DNA of 64,000 nucleotides from Alphaproteobacteria bacterium (lineage in GTDB: Bacteria > Pseudomonadota > Alphaproteobacteria > UBA7985 > JAUIBT01): NCBI GenBank assembly GCA_030428255.1, contig JAUIBT010000002.1, positions 124,001-188,000 on the forward strand, in the 5' to 3' direction. Of the stretch, positions 1-8,047 are shown one piece after another. Under the pieces are notes generated by a model. The model saw only the letters and a list, made by a program, of their open reading frames with translations, ran no database searches and was not told the origin of the DNA. Both the position numbers and the translations under genes were made by a program. The first letter of the stretch is position 1, and the number at the start of each line of letters is the position of its first letter.

Positions 1-204
1 GATCTTGCCGGTTTGCCTATCATCATGCTGACCGCCAAGGGGCAAGAGAGCGACCGTGAAAAAGCCGAAGCTCTGGGCGCCAGCGCATTTATGACCAAGC
101 CCTTTTCAAACGCTGAAGTGGTGGCCACGGTCATGCAACTGGCTGGACAGCGCCTTGCCGATTGCCAAGCCTCTGCGGCCACGGCACCAGCCGCTGACGG
201 CTAA
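1..204 (+). CDS. Response regulator receiver domain, C-terminal part (truncated by window edge)
   Basis: The frame is open from the first base and ends at a TAA at 202-204. The visible 67 residues are the second half of a CheY-like receiver: the PIIMLTAKG strand with the conserved Thr, an ALGASAFMTKPF segment with the conserved Lys-Pro, and the last helix. The phospho-accepting Asp lies upstream of the window. A short Ala-rich tail follows and there is no output domain, so this is either a stand-alone receiver or the end of a larger protein. It sits 8 nt before a small membrane protein gene that overlaps a histidine kinase, so it is probably co-transcribed and may be that kinase's partner; the pairing is inferred from position only. 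Confidence 0.85.
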   Translation, partial: DLAGLPIIMLTAKGQESDREKAEALGASAFMTKPFSNAEVVATVMQLAGQRLADCQASAATAPAADG

Positions 205-212
205 CCCCAGCC

Positions 213-596
213 ATGCAGCCTAAACCGTTGCCGACCAATTCGCCCGCTATGTCGACCGAAACCCCAGCCAGCCAGGACAGCCTTGCCAGTGACTCGCGGG
301 CAGATGAGATGTTTGATGGCGAGATTCAGGATGGCGACGCGGCAACCACCGAGCGCAAGCTGGGACCGCAGCCCTTGCCCCGCGCCCCTCAGCGCAGCCT
401 GCTGTTGCCTGCAGCCTTCTTGTTTGCCGTGTCTGCGCCTGCCCTCTATACGCTCAGCGCCGCGACACAGCATCTCTCGCCCTGGATCTTGATTGCCTAT
501 CTTTTCTTCGTCTGGGCGGCGGGCATCGCCTTGGCTTTTTGGCGGCGGCGCGGCCTGAGGCCCAACAGCAAGACGGGTTGGTCGGCGCGTGTTTAG
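213..596 (+). CDS. Small two-helix membrane protein upstream of the symporter-kinase
   Basis: A 127-residue protein with a polar, acidic first half and two hydrophobic helices at about 65-84 and 92-110, followed by an RRR stretch that suggests a cytoplasmic C-terminus. I do not recognise a family beyond a general likeness to small DUF485-type proteins that often precede sodium:solute symporters. Its last 8 nt overlap the GTG start of the symporter-fused kinase, which implies translational coupling and a role with that sensor. The start is uncertain: neither the first Met nor the one at 249 has a convincing ribosome site. Confidence 0.6.
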   Translation: MQPKPLPTNSPAMSTETPASQDSLASDSRADEMFDGEIQDGDAATTERKLGPQPLPRAPQRSLLLPAAFLFAVSAPALYTLSAATQHLSPWILIAYLFFVWAAGIALAFWRRRGLRPNSKTGWSARV

Positions 597-3333
597 TCCT
601 GTCTTCGCCGTCACCCTATCGTTTGGCTACCTGGCCTTTTTGTTCGCGGTGGCCTTTTTCACCGATCGCCTGCGCCCGCATCACAAGCAGAGCCTGGTCG
701 GTTCGCCGGTGATCTATACCCTGTCGATTTCGATCTATTGCACCAGTTGGACCTTTTACGGAGCGGTGGGCTCGGCGGCGAAAAATGGCTTGGAGTTCAT
801 CACCATCTACTTAGGGCCAACACTGGTCTTCTTTGCCTGGTGGACAGTGCTGCGCAAGATGATCCGCATTGCCAGCCAACAGCACACCACCTCCATCGCT
901 GACTTTATTTCTGCGCGCTATGGCAAGTCGGCGCGCGTATCGGTCTTGGTGACGCTGATCGCTCTAACCGCTACGACACCCTATATCGCGCTTCAGCTTC
1001 AGGCTGTGGCCACCAGCTTTGAGGCGCTGATATCCACCCCGACCCTCTCAATCCGCTCCTCGAACTTCTTCGGCGACATTGGCTTTTGGGTGGCGGTCAT
1101 CATGGCGGTTTTTGTCTCGCTTTACGGTGCGCGCCTGATCGATGCCAAAGAGCAGCACGCCGGCGTCGTGGCCGCTATCGCCCTGGAATCAATCGTCAAA
1201 CTTTTTGCGTTTGTCGCCATCGGCTTGCTGGTTATCTTTGGCTTGAAGCTGGGCACGCAGGGTTCGCCCTTAGCGCCCGAGCAGCTCAACCAAGCCAGCG
1301 CCCAGGTCTTGAGCCTGCGCGGGGGCGGCGCTCTTCGCTGGACCGCCTTGCTGTTCTTGTCGTCGGCTGCGGTCTTGTGCCTGCCGCGCCAGTTTCAGGT
1401 CACGGTGGTTGAGAACCGGCGCGAGCGTCACCTAGCCACGGCCTCCTGGCTGTTTCCGACCTACCTCTTCATTCTTTGCCTGTTTACGGTGCCCATCGCC
1501 ATTACCGGCCTGCGCCTGTTGCCCGGCAGCGACCCCGATCTGTTTGTCCTGTCAGTGCCCCTGTTCAGCGGTTACAGCAACTGGGCCTTGTTCGCCTATA
1601 TCGGCGGGCTAGCCTCGGCCACCTCCATGGTCATCATGGCCTCGATTGCCTTGTCGATCATGATGTCGAACCACCTGGTTATGCCTTTGATCTTGCGCTT
1701 TGAAGCCCTGGGCCTGTCGCGCAGCACCGACTTGACCCGCGTGCAAATTCTGGTGCGCCAGGCAAACATCGCCGTGCTGCTGTTGCTGGGCTTTTTGTAC
1801 TACTACCTCTCGCGGTCCAACGAGGGGTTGGCGGCCATGGGCCTGATCGCCTTTGCGGGCGTTGCGCAAATTTTTCCGGCCCTGATCGGCGGCCTGTTCT
1901 GGCGCGACGGCACCGAAGTCGGCGCTCTGGCGGGGCTGGCCGTCGGCTATTTGCTGTGGTTGTATTTCCTGATCTTCCCCACCTTGCAAGACACTGGTTG
2001 GGCGCTGGTGGCGGGCATTCCCGATCCCCAGGGCCTGTTCATCGCCATGGATGTCGATCCCTTGGTCGGCGCACTGTTCTGGAGCCTCAGCCTAAATGTC
2101 TTGGCCTATGTGAGCTTGTCTTATGCTTCGAAGGCCAACGCTCTGGAGCGCTTGCAGTCGGCCTACTTCGTGGATGTCTTCCGCTCCCGGCGCCTGGGCG
2201 AAAGCGCGCTCTATGAGCGCTCGGCAGCGGTCGGCGACCTTTATGATTTGACCCAGCGCTTTATCGGCCGGGATCAAACCTACCGCGCCTTTCGCTCCTA
2301 CGCCGAGCGCCAGGGCATTCGCGGGCACCTGCCCAAGCCCGACCAAAACCTGGTGCCCTTCGTTGAACGCTTGCTCGCCGGACGCATTGGCGCGGCCTCG
2401 GCGCGGGTTATGGTGGCCTCGATCGCCACCGGTGAAACCATCTCTATGGATGCGGTGATCAAGATCTTGGACGAGACCCAGCAGGCCATCGAGTATTCGC
2501 ACGCGTTGGAGCAGAAATCCACCGAGCTGGAGGCCATCGCCGACCAGTTGCGCGACGCCAACGAGCAGCTCAAGGCGCTGGATATCATGAAGGACGACTT
2601 CCTGTCGCGCGTCAGCCACGAGCTGCGCACCCCCATGACAGCGCTGCGCTCGCTGACGGAAATTCTCACCGATACCGACGACTTGTCCCAAGACGAACAG
2701 CAGCGCTTCTTGAAGGTCATGGCACAGGAGAGCAAGCGCCTGACCCGCTTGCTGGACGATATCTTGGAGGTCTCGCGGCTGGAGTCGGGCATGGGCGTCA
2801 AGCTGACCGACACGGTCAACCCCATGCAGGTCATGCGCGACGCCATCGCTGTGGTCGAGGCCAATGCGTCAACGGCGGGCGTCAAGCTGGTCAACGCCCT
2901 GCCCGCGCGCTGGCGGCTGCGCGCGCTGAGCGACAGCGATCGCTTGCAACAGGTGTTTGTCAACCTGCTGTCCAACGCCATCAAATACAACAACACCCCC
3001 AACCCCAGCGTGGTGGTGAGCGCCGAGAAGCAAGACTCCTACCTGTTGCTGCACGTGCAGGACAATGGGCCGGGCATATCGGAAAAAGACCAAAAGACCC
3101 TGTTCACCAAGTTCTCCCGCTCCTGGCAAGATGTGGTGGAGACAACGACGGGCTCGGGCCTGGGCCTGGCGATTTCCAAGCAGATCGTTCAGCAGATGAA
3201 CGGTGAGATCTTAGTGCGAACCAGCCTGGGCCAAGGTGCGCGCTTCAGCGTCAAGCTGCCGGTCTTCAAAGCGGGCTCCATTGAGGCCGCAGACGCGCGG
3301 GCTGCGATGACCGCCAGCATCAAACCCGAGTGA
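589..3333 (+). CDS. Sodium:solute symporter-fused sensor histidine kinase (CbrA/PutP-type)
   Basis: A 914-residue GTG-start protein. Residues 1 to about 520 form a many-helix sodium:solute symporter (SSS/PutP) module. A predicted coiled-coil near 635-665 leads into HisKA with phospho-accepting His at about 676 (VSHELRTPM) and a HATPase domain with N box (NLLSNAIKYNN, about 797), DNGPGIS and GSGLGLAIS (about 854-862). There is no C-terminal receiver. Proteins of this architecture (CbrA of Pseudomonas is the known example) couple sensing or transport of a nutrient to phosphorelay. The gene follows a receiver protein and a small membrane protein. The ligand cannot be read from the sequence. The domain assignment is firm; any pairing with the upstream receiver is inferred. 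Confidence 0.92.
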   Translation: MFSPVFAVTLSFGYLAFLFAVAFFTDRLRPHHKQSLVGSPVIYTLSISIYCTSWTFYGAVGSAAKNGLEFITIYLGPTLVFFAWWTVLRKMIRIASQQHTTSIADFISARYGKSARVSVLVTLIALTATTPYIALQLQAVATSFEALISTPTLSIRSSNFFGDIGFWVAVIMAVFVSLYGARLIDAKEQHAGVVAAIALESIVKLFAFVAIGLLVIFGLKLGTQGSPLAPEQLNQASAQVLSLRGGGALRWTALLFLSSAAVLCLPRQFQVTVVENRRERHLATASWLFPTYLFILCLFTVPIAITGLRLLPGSDPDLFVLSVPLFSGYSNWALFAYIGGLASATSMVIMASIALSIMMSNHLVMPLILRFEALGLSRSTDLTRVQILVRQANIAVLLLLGFLYYYLSRSNEGLAAMGLIAFAGVAQIFPALIGGLFWRDGTEVGALAGLAVGYLLWLYFLIFPTLQDTGWALVAGIPDPQGLFIAMDVDPLVGALFWSLSLNVLAYVSLSYASKANALERLQSAYFVDVFRSRRLGESALYERSAAVGDLYDLTQRFIGRDQTYRAFRSYAERQGIRGHLPKPDQNLVPFVERLLAGRIGAASARVMVASIATGETISMDAVIKILDETQQAIEYSHALEQKSTELEAIADQLRDANEQLKALDIMKDDFLSRVSHELRTPMTALRSLTEILTDTDDLSQDEQQRFLKVMAQESKRLTRLLDDILEVSRLESGMGVKLTDTVNPMQVMRDAIAVVEANASTAGVKLVNALPARWRLRALSDSDRLQQVFVNLLSNAIKYNNTPNPSVVVSAEKQDSYLLLHVQDNGPGISEKDQKTLFTKFSRSWQDVVETTTGSGLGLAISKQIVQQMNGEILVRTSLGQGARFSVKLPVFKAGSIEAADARAAMTASIKPE

Positions 3334-3396
3334 GCCTCAAGAGCAGGTTTCGTCGAATTGCATTCAGTCAACGCGCTCTATCTATCTAGTTTTAAA

Positions 3397-3416
3397 GCAG
3401 ATCGACGTGGGCAAGC
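3397..3416. repeat. 20-bp intergenic element, copy 1
   Basis: The sequence gcagatcgacgtgggcaagc lies between the kinase stop and the convergent exporter stop. It matches 12539-12558, also intergenic, with one mismatch, and similarity continues loosely for several bases downstream. Function unknown; it could be a small dispersed repeat or chance. Confidence 0.4.
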
Positions 3417-3440
3417 GTTGCGAGTTTCTCGCGGTTTGCG

Positions 3441-4349
3441 CTAACGCCCGTCCTTCGTGAGGCGCTGGTCGAGCTTGGCCCGCTCACGCCACCAGACATA
3501 AAGCCCCGCGCCGACCACGATACTAGCGCCAATCGCCGTCGCAGGCTCGAACACCTCGCCGAAGATGGTCACACCGTACAGGGTGGCAAAGACCAGCAGC
3601 AGGTAGTTATAAGGCTGCAGGACCGACGCCTCAGCGTACTCGAAGGCCTTGGTATAGAGCCAATGCCCCGTCACCGAGGTAAAGCACAACAGGGCCATGA
3701 TCAGCGCATGCTGGGTGGTCATGGGCTTCCAGACAAAGAAGGCGGGCAGCGCGTACATGCCAAAACAGACCAGTGCCATATAGATAAAGGCGGTCTCAAA
3801 CCGCTCGCGTTGGGTCACATAGCGCGACAGCACGTTGTAAAGGCCGAACATGAATGCCCCCAGCAGGACTAAGGGCGCCAGCGGGTGAATGATGCCAAAG
3901 CCAGGGCGCAGAATAATCAGAACGCCGACCAAACCGATCAAGACCGCCGTCCAGCGCCGCAACCCCACCCGCTCGCCCAAAATGGGCACTGACAGGGCGG
4001 TCGCCATGAGTGGAAATGAGGAAAAGACGGCGTGCTGAGCCGACAGGTCCATGCTGCCCACCACATAGGCAAAAATGCCGATCTCGGCAGCGATCAACAG
4101 CGCCCGGATGAGCTGCACCAAGGGAATTTGCGACCGCAAAGCGGTGCGCAGACCACAGCGCGCCTGCACAAACATCAGCGCAAAAATCAAGAAGGCGGCA
4201 AAGCGCACTGATAAGAACTGCGACACCGGATAATTGGCAGACAGCACTTTGGTAAAGGCGTCTTGGCTGGCAAATGTAAACACCGCCAGCACGGCGCAAA
4301 GTATGCCCAATTGCTGGCGAGGAATGGCTTGCAGCTTGGCCAAAATCAT
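3441..4349 (-). CDS. EamA/DMT-family exporter
   Basis: A 302-residue integral membrane protein with about ten helices in two tandem EamA repeats, as in the 10-TMS drug/metabolite transporter superfamily (RhaT, YdcZ and SAM-transporter-like members). The ATG at 4349 is preferred over longer in-frame options because an AAAGGA ribosome site lies upstream and the protein then begins just before the first helix (about residues 11-30). It converges on the symporter-kinase gene. A GxxLxxxR segment between helices and a positively charged C-terminus (WWRERAKLDQR) are typical of the family. Substrate unknown; the family exports amino acids, nucleobases and other small metabolites across the inner membrane. 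Confidence 0.85.
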   Translation of the reverse strand: MILAKLQAIPRQQLGILCAVLAVFTFASQDAFTKVLSANYPVSQFLSVRFAAFLIFALMFVQARCGLRTALRSQIPLVQLIRALLIAAEIGIFAYVVGSMDLSAQHAVFSSFPLMATALSVPILGERVGLRRWTAVLIGLVGVLIILRPGFGIIHPLAPLVLLGAFMFGLYNVLSRYVTQRERFETAFIYMALVCFGMYALPAFFVWKPMTTQHALIMALLCFTSVTGHWLYTKAFEYAEASVLQPYNYLLLVFATLYGVTIFGEVFEPATAIGASIVVGAGLYVWWRERAKLDQRLTKDGR

Positions 4350-4457
4350 GAACAGCGGTCCTTTGTCGAGCGGATTGGCGGCCCACAAAACCCGCCGCCC
4401 GTTTCTTGCTAGCATGCGCCAGGACAGCCATGTTGTCTTATTGCGCCAGGCGGAGCA

Positions 4458-4961
4458 CTATTTGTGGCTCAAGATCTCAAGGTCGGCGTTGGCCAAGCCA
4501 TAGAGCAGAGGCGATGCTGAGTCGCGAAATCGAAACACGACATAACGCGCATCTGCGAAGGTCTCGCCCTGACCTTCTTGAAAGAAATAGCTGCGGGGCT
4601 CGATCAAGGTGCGGCTGCTGCGATCATCGACGCGCAGCATCGCCTGGCCGGGCTCCAGGCTTGGCGCGTCGCTAGCGTAGCCTGCCAGGGTGCCAACGCC
4701 GCGATCATCTAGGTTGAAGATGGCCCAGCGCTTCAGTTCGGGGCTTGACTCTGCCGTAGCCAGGCCGCCGGGCGCGTCGGCCTCATAGGCCAAAGCCATG
4801 AAGTCGCCCTGCATCATGGAGCGCGGATCGACCGGACGCATAGCCAAATAGAAGTCCTTGCCGTTGCGATAGACCCCTTCGAAGTTCAGCACGGTTTTGC
4901 CCGCGACGAACAAGGTCGCTAAGACCGAGGCCAGGACTCCCAAACGATAGATCATCTTCAT
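4458..4961 (-). CDS. GDYXXLXY-family membrane-anchored protein
   Basis: A 167-residue protein with one N-terminal membrane helix (about 6-22) and an extracytoplasmic domain. The family signature is seen as GDFMALAY at residues 52-59, a conservative GDF variant of GDYxxLxY. Members are usually encoded directly after DUF2157/DUF4401 membrane proteins, which is the arrangement here. Its ATG overlaps, in an ATGA, the TGA that closes a reading frame running on from the DUF4401 gene upstream, suggesting translational coupling in the present or past. The biochemical role of this family is not established. Confidence 0.85.
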   Translation of the reverse strand: MKMIYRLGVLASVLATLFVAGKTVLNFEGVYRNGKDFYLAMRPVDPRSMMQGDFMALAYEADAPGGLATAESSPELKRWAIFNLDDRGVGTLAGYASDAPSLEPGQAMLRVDDRSSRTLIEPRSYFFQEGQGETFADARYVVFRFRDSASPLLYGLANADLEILSHK

Positions 4962-5110
4962 GCGACCTTGCCCTCTTGTGTTGTCTGTTGGCGCAGCAAG
5001 AGCCAGCCGCTCACCAGATACAGCAGGCCGCCGCCCAGCATGAGACCTGAATAGACCAACGCATTGGCGGCCTCAATCTCCAATTCGACACGACTATAGC
5101 CCTTGAGCAC
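4958..5110 (-). other. Possible 50-residue membrane peptide or severed tail of the DUF4401 protein
   Basis: Downstream of the DUF4401 stop, the same frame is open from about 5158 to a TGA at 4958-4960 and has GC-rich third positions like real genes here. It encodes an acidic stretch and one membrane helix (ALVYSGLMLGGGLLYLVSG). The only start in a reasonable position is the GTG at 5108-5110, without a ribosome site. Its stop overlaps the next gene's ATG. It may be an independent small protein, or the old C-terminus of the upstream gene cut off by the 16-bp repeats, which bring two in-frame TGA codons. The DUF4401 domain itself looks complete without it. Confidence 0.4.
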
Positions 5111-5154
5111 GATCAGCGCCAGCGCAGGGCAGGCATATCGAGCCTTCTCGCGCT

Positions 5155-5226
5155 CCGTTCAGGGGAATATCCGTTCAGGGCAATATCCGTTCAGGGCAAT
5201 ATCCGTTCAGGGCAATATCCGTTCAG
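5155..5226. repeat. Tandem repeat, 16-bp unit, 4.5 copies, at the end of the DUF2157/DUF4401 gene
   Basis: Units ccgttcagggcaatat run at 5155-5170 (with one g-for-c change), 5171-5186, 5187-5202 and 5203-5218, then a partial ccgttcag at 5219-5226. The stop codon of the minus-strand gene (5207-5209) lies inside the copy nearest that gene, and a second TGA in the same frame lies at 5159-5161. Because 16 is not a multiple of 3, each copy shifts the frame, and the present number returns to the original frame after the array. Confidence 0.9.
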
Positions 5227-7285
5227 AGAAAGTAATGCGTCGCCGCCGATGCCAAGTGGCCCCCAGAGTGAGCAGCCAGGCCAGCGCCGCCGAGCCCGCC
5301 AAATAGCCCGACTTGATCAGCAAGCTCAGGCCCAAGCTGGCGTACCATTGGTTCAGCGCCACCAGCAGCACCAACCACCCGAACACCTCAAGGCCCATGC
5401 GCCCACGCTCCCGACCGGCCAGCATGAGCATAAGCGCAAAGCCCGCCATGGTCGGCAAAGCCGCCGCCAACAGCACCAACGCGGCTGCATAGGGCAGTAC
5501 CATGCGCTCCTGCTCGCGACTGATGCCACGGTATCGCAGCACCAGCGCCGCCAAAATGCTGTAGCCCAGCAGCGCCAAAATCCGCTGCTGCCAATACCCA
5601 CCGATGCGAATTTGGAAGCCCAGCGCCTCCTCTGCGACCTGCACCAGGAAGGACATGCCGCTGGCTTGGGTCTCAATCCACAAGGCAAGCTCCAGGCTGG
5701 CCAGCGTCACCAAGATCAAGCCCCACTGCAGATAGCGCAAGTTCGACCAGCGCTGCCCCCAGATGTGCGTTGCCGCCACCAGGGCAATCAACGCCACGTT
5801 GATCTGGACAAGATTGGCCAGGCGCCCCAACTCGGGCAGCCACGCCACCAGTGACAGCATGAGCAGCAAGACCTGCCCGGGTCGCCAAACCCCGCTAAAT
5901 CCGGCCAGGACAAAGAAAACCGCCAGCAGCAAACGTTGGGGCAAAAAGACGATGCCGCCCTCCGCTGCCAAATCGCCAGCCAGGTCGCCAGCCAGGCCGA
6001 ACAGCATGAAGCCCAGGCCGTCCAGCAGCAGCACAAATAAGAAGACGTGCATGCCCGACAGACCGCTGGGGTCCGCGACGTGTGCACGCCGGCTGCCATA
6101 AAATCCTACGGCGCTGAGCAGCAGGCCTTGGATCAACATAGCTCCGGGCAAGTCGCTGAAGATAAAGCTGGGGCCAAGCAATCCAATGGTCAGAACCAGA
6201 CCACCCAAAAGGCCCGCCACCGAACGCAGCGCAGTGACCGACCAATGACTGGTCTGGGCCACCAGGCTCGACACCAGCTCGGCCGCGCTGCGATCCATGC
6301 CGCCATAGCGCCGCAACCAAGCACGCATGACCAAACTGGCGCCCAAAAAACACAGCACCAACACCAGCCCAGTTACGGTGATGTAGTTGAAAATCCCATC
6401 GCCAAAGTTGGTCAACGCCAGCCGGAAGCCCAGCGCAGCCAGCGCGCCGGCACCCCAAAACACGCCAACAAAGGTCAACAGAGCCTCGCGCCGCCAAAAA
6501 GCCGCGCTCAGAAGGCTGGCCGCCAGCACCAGCGACCACAACAGCCAGACCGCTTGAGCCGCCTGGTTCATAGGGGCCTCAGCCATCCAGTTTGGCGTCA
6601 GCAGAAGCCAGAAGCGCGGGAACCACTGCACGACAGCCGCCAGCGCCACAGCGCCAGGCAGAAAGCTGGGCCGCATCCAGGCAAAGCGCTGCATCAAGAC
6701 CTGACGCAGAGCCAGCAAAATGCCCGCCATCATCAGGTTGAACAGCATGGGATCATCAAAGACGATCAACCCACCCAGCAGGCTGTTGGCTGGTGCTTGG
6801 AACACCGCAAGCCACCACACCACCACCCAGGCCGCCCAGAGAATTTGCGCCCGGCTGACCAGCACCAAAGGCAGCGCAAACAGCCCCCAATTGACGAACA
6901 AGACATAGCTGTCGGCGCCCAACTGGTAGAGCTGACCCACCACGGCAAACAGGACGCCGATCAGACCAAAGGTCAGCAGCAGCAAGGGCCCTCGGGCAGG
7001 CGAACGCGGCCCTACCAACAGGCTAAGACCTGCCGAGATCAACAGGCCCAAGGCGACCAAACCCGCACGCGCAACGCGGCCCAGATCCTGCCAGTTGTAG
7101 GCAATAAAGCAGATCAGCGCGGCGATGGTCAGCAGGCTGGCAATCAACAGGCTGGCCGCACGCAGCCAACCGAGCCAATCCCCTTTACCGGCGAGCGGGG
7201 TCAGCGCCTCGATTGGCCCCGTCGCACTGCGTTTGGGGCGGTCTGCAAGGGGGCTGTGGTCTTGGCTGGTCGGGGGAAGGGCCAC
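5207..7285 (-). CDS. DUF2157/DUF4401 polytopic membrane protein
   Basis: A 692-residue, strongly hydrophobic protein with roughly 20 predicted helices. The N-terminal part (about residues 25-180, starting GDWLGWLRAASLL) is DUF2157-like and the C-terminal part (about 400-675, ending near LLIKSGYLAGSAALAWLL) is DUF4401-like. The GTG start at 7285 is supported by a perfect AGGAGG site 6 nt upstream, which also covers the stop region of the LysE-type gene, so these genes form an operon continuing to the GDYXXLXY gene. The last residues (ITFSERILP) are encoded by the first unit of a 16-bp tandem repeat. The family has no assigned function; conserved association with GDYXXLXY proteins implies a membrane complex. 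Confidence 0.88.
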   Translation of the reverse strand: MALPPTSQDHSPLADRPKRSATGPIEALTPLAGKGDWLGWLRAASLLIASLLTIAALICFIAYNWQDLGRVARAGLVALGLLISAGLSLLVGPRSPARGPLLLLTFGLIGVLFAVVGQLYQLGADSYVLFVNWGLFALPLVLVSRAQILWAAWVVVWWLAVFQAPANSLLGGLIVFDDPMLFNLMMAGILLALRQVLMQRFAWMRPSFLPGAVALAAVVQWFPRFWLLLTPNWMAEAPMNQAAQAVWLLWSLVLAASLLSAAFWRREALLTFVGVFWGAGALAALGFRLALTNFGDGIFNYITVTGLVLVLCFLGASLVMRAWLRRYGGMDRSAAELVSSLVAQTSHWSVTALRSVAGLLGGLVLTIGLLGPSFIFSDLPGAMLIQGLLLSAVGFYGSRRAHVADPSGLSGMHVFLFVLLLDGLGFMLFGLAGDLAGDLAAEGGIVFLPQRLLLAVFFVLAGFSGVWRPGQVLLLMLSLVAWLPELGRLANLVQINVALIALVAATHIWGQRWSNLRYLQWGLILVTLASLELALWIETQASGMSFLVQVAEEALGFQIRIGGYWQQRILALLGYSILAALVLRYRGISREQERMVLPYAAALVLLAAALPTMAGFALMLMLAGRERGRMGLEVFGWLVLLVALNQWYASLGLSLLIKSGYLAGSAALAWLLTLGATWHRRRRITFSERILP

Positions 7286-7297
7286 CGCGGCCTCCTG

Positions 7298-7987
7298 TTA
7301 ACCGGATAAAATCGAGACGATCAGCAAAGCAGATAGACCGAACAACACCAAGCCCAAAACAACATCCAACACCGGCCCAAAGCGCAGCAGCCAGCCGCGC
7401 GCGGTCTGGGTGGAGACAATCCAGGCCAGGCAGGTATGCCAGCACAGCGACATAGTGACTGCCAGCGCCATGATGACAAAACGCATGCCAAGCCCCAGAT
7501 CGTTGCGCACCAGTACCGAGGTCAGCGACAGCCAAAACGCACCCGCCTTGGGGTTAAGCATCATCAAGCCCAGCCCTTGCAGGAACCAAGCAAAGGGCCG
7601 CCGATCGTGCGGGGCATGGGCACGCTCGCCCATCACCTGAGGGCGCAAAAGCTTTTCTTCTTGATCCTGCCATCCGTGGGTCTGGCGATAACGCTGCACC
7701 AGCAAACGCGTTCCGGACTCCAGCGCGCCCCAGCCGATATAGGCCAAGAAAGCGCCACCGCCCAAAGCCAGCAAGACCTTGACGATTTCATAATCGCGCG
7801 CCACGGCAGCGACGCCGAACAGCGCCAGGCTGGCCCAGATGGCTTCGCCCAGCGCGATGCCGCCCGCAATGGCGATGCAGCCGGTGCGATTGGTGCGCCG
7901 CGCCGCGTTCAGCAGCACAGCATAGTTCGGCCCCGGGCTGACCAGAGCGATGCTAAAAGGAATGAAAAACAAGAGAATTTCGGTCAT
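7298..7987 (-). CDS. LysE/RhtB-family amino-acid exporter
   Basis: A 229-residue protein with about six helices. The N-terminal signature SPGPNYAVLLNAARR is diagnostic of the LysE/RhtB translocator family, which exports amino acids and homoserine lactone-like compounds at the inner membrane. I chose the ATG at 7987 (MTEILLFF) since the family begins immediately before helix 1 and the longer in-frame start adds nine polar residues. A charged cytoplasmic loop (about 108-140) separates the two halves as usual. The stop lies 12 nt before the GTG of the DUF2157 gene, so the two are probably one transcript. Substrate is not predictable. Confidence 0.88.
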   Translation of the reverse strand: MTEILLFFIPFSIALVSPGPNYAVLLNAARRTNRTGCIAIAGGIALGEAIWASLALFGVAAVARDYEIVKVLLALGGGAFLAYIGWGALESGTRLLVQRYRQTHGWQDQEEKLLRPQVMGERAHAPHDRRPFAWFLQGLGLMMLNPKAGAFWLSLTSVLVRNDLGLGMRFVIMALAVTMSLCWHTCLAWIVSTQTARGWLLRFGPVLDVVLGLVLFGLSALLIVSILSG

Positions 7988-8047
7988 GATACGTCCATAA
8001 CCTGTGGCGGCCACAAAATCGAGTCCCGTCGCGCGCTGGCCACAGGG

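Noticed and set aside
5155-5226. Phase-variation switch through the 16-bp repeats
   Set aside because: A TGA occurs in the first unit read by the gene, so changing copy number would not alter where translation ends, though downstream frame relations would shift.
4958-5285. Selenocysteine or programmed readthrough at the two in-frame TGA codons
   Set aside because: No SECIS-like hairpin was seen next to them, the codons lie within repeat units, and the DUF4401 domain is complete before them.
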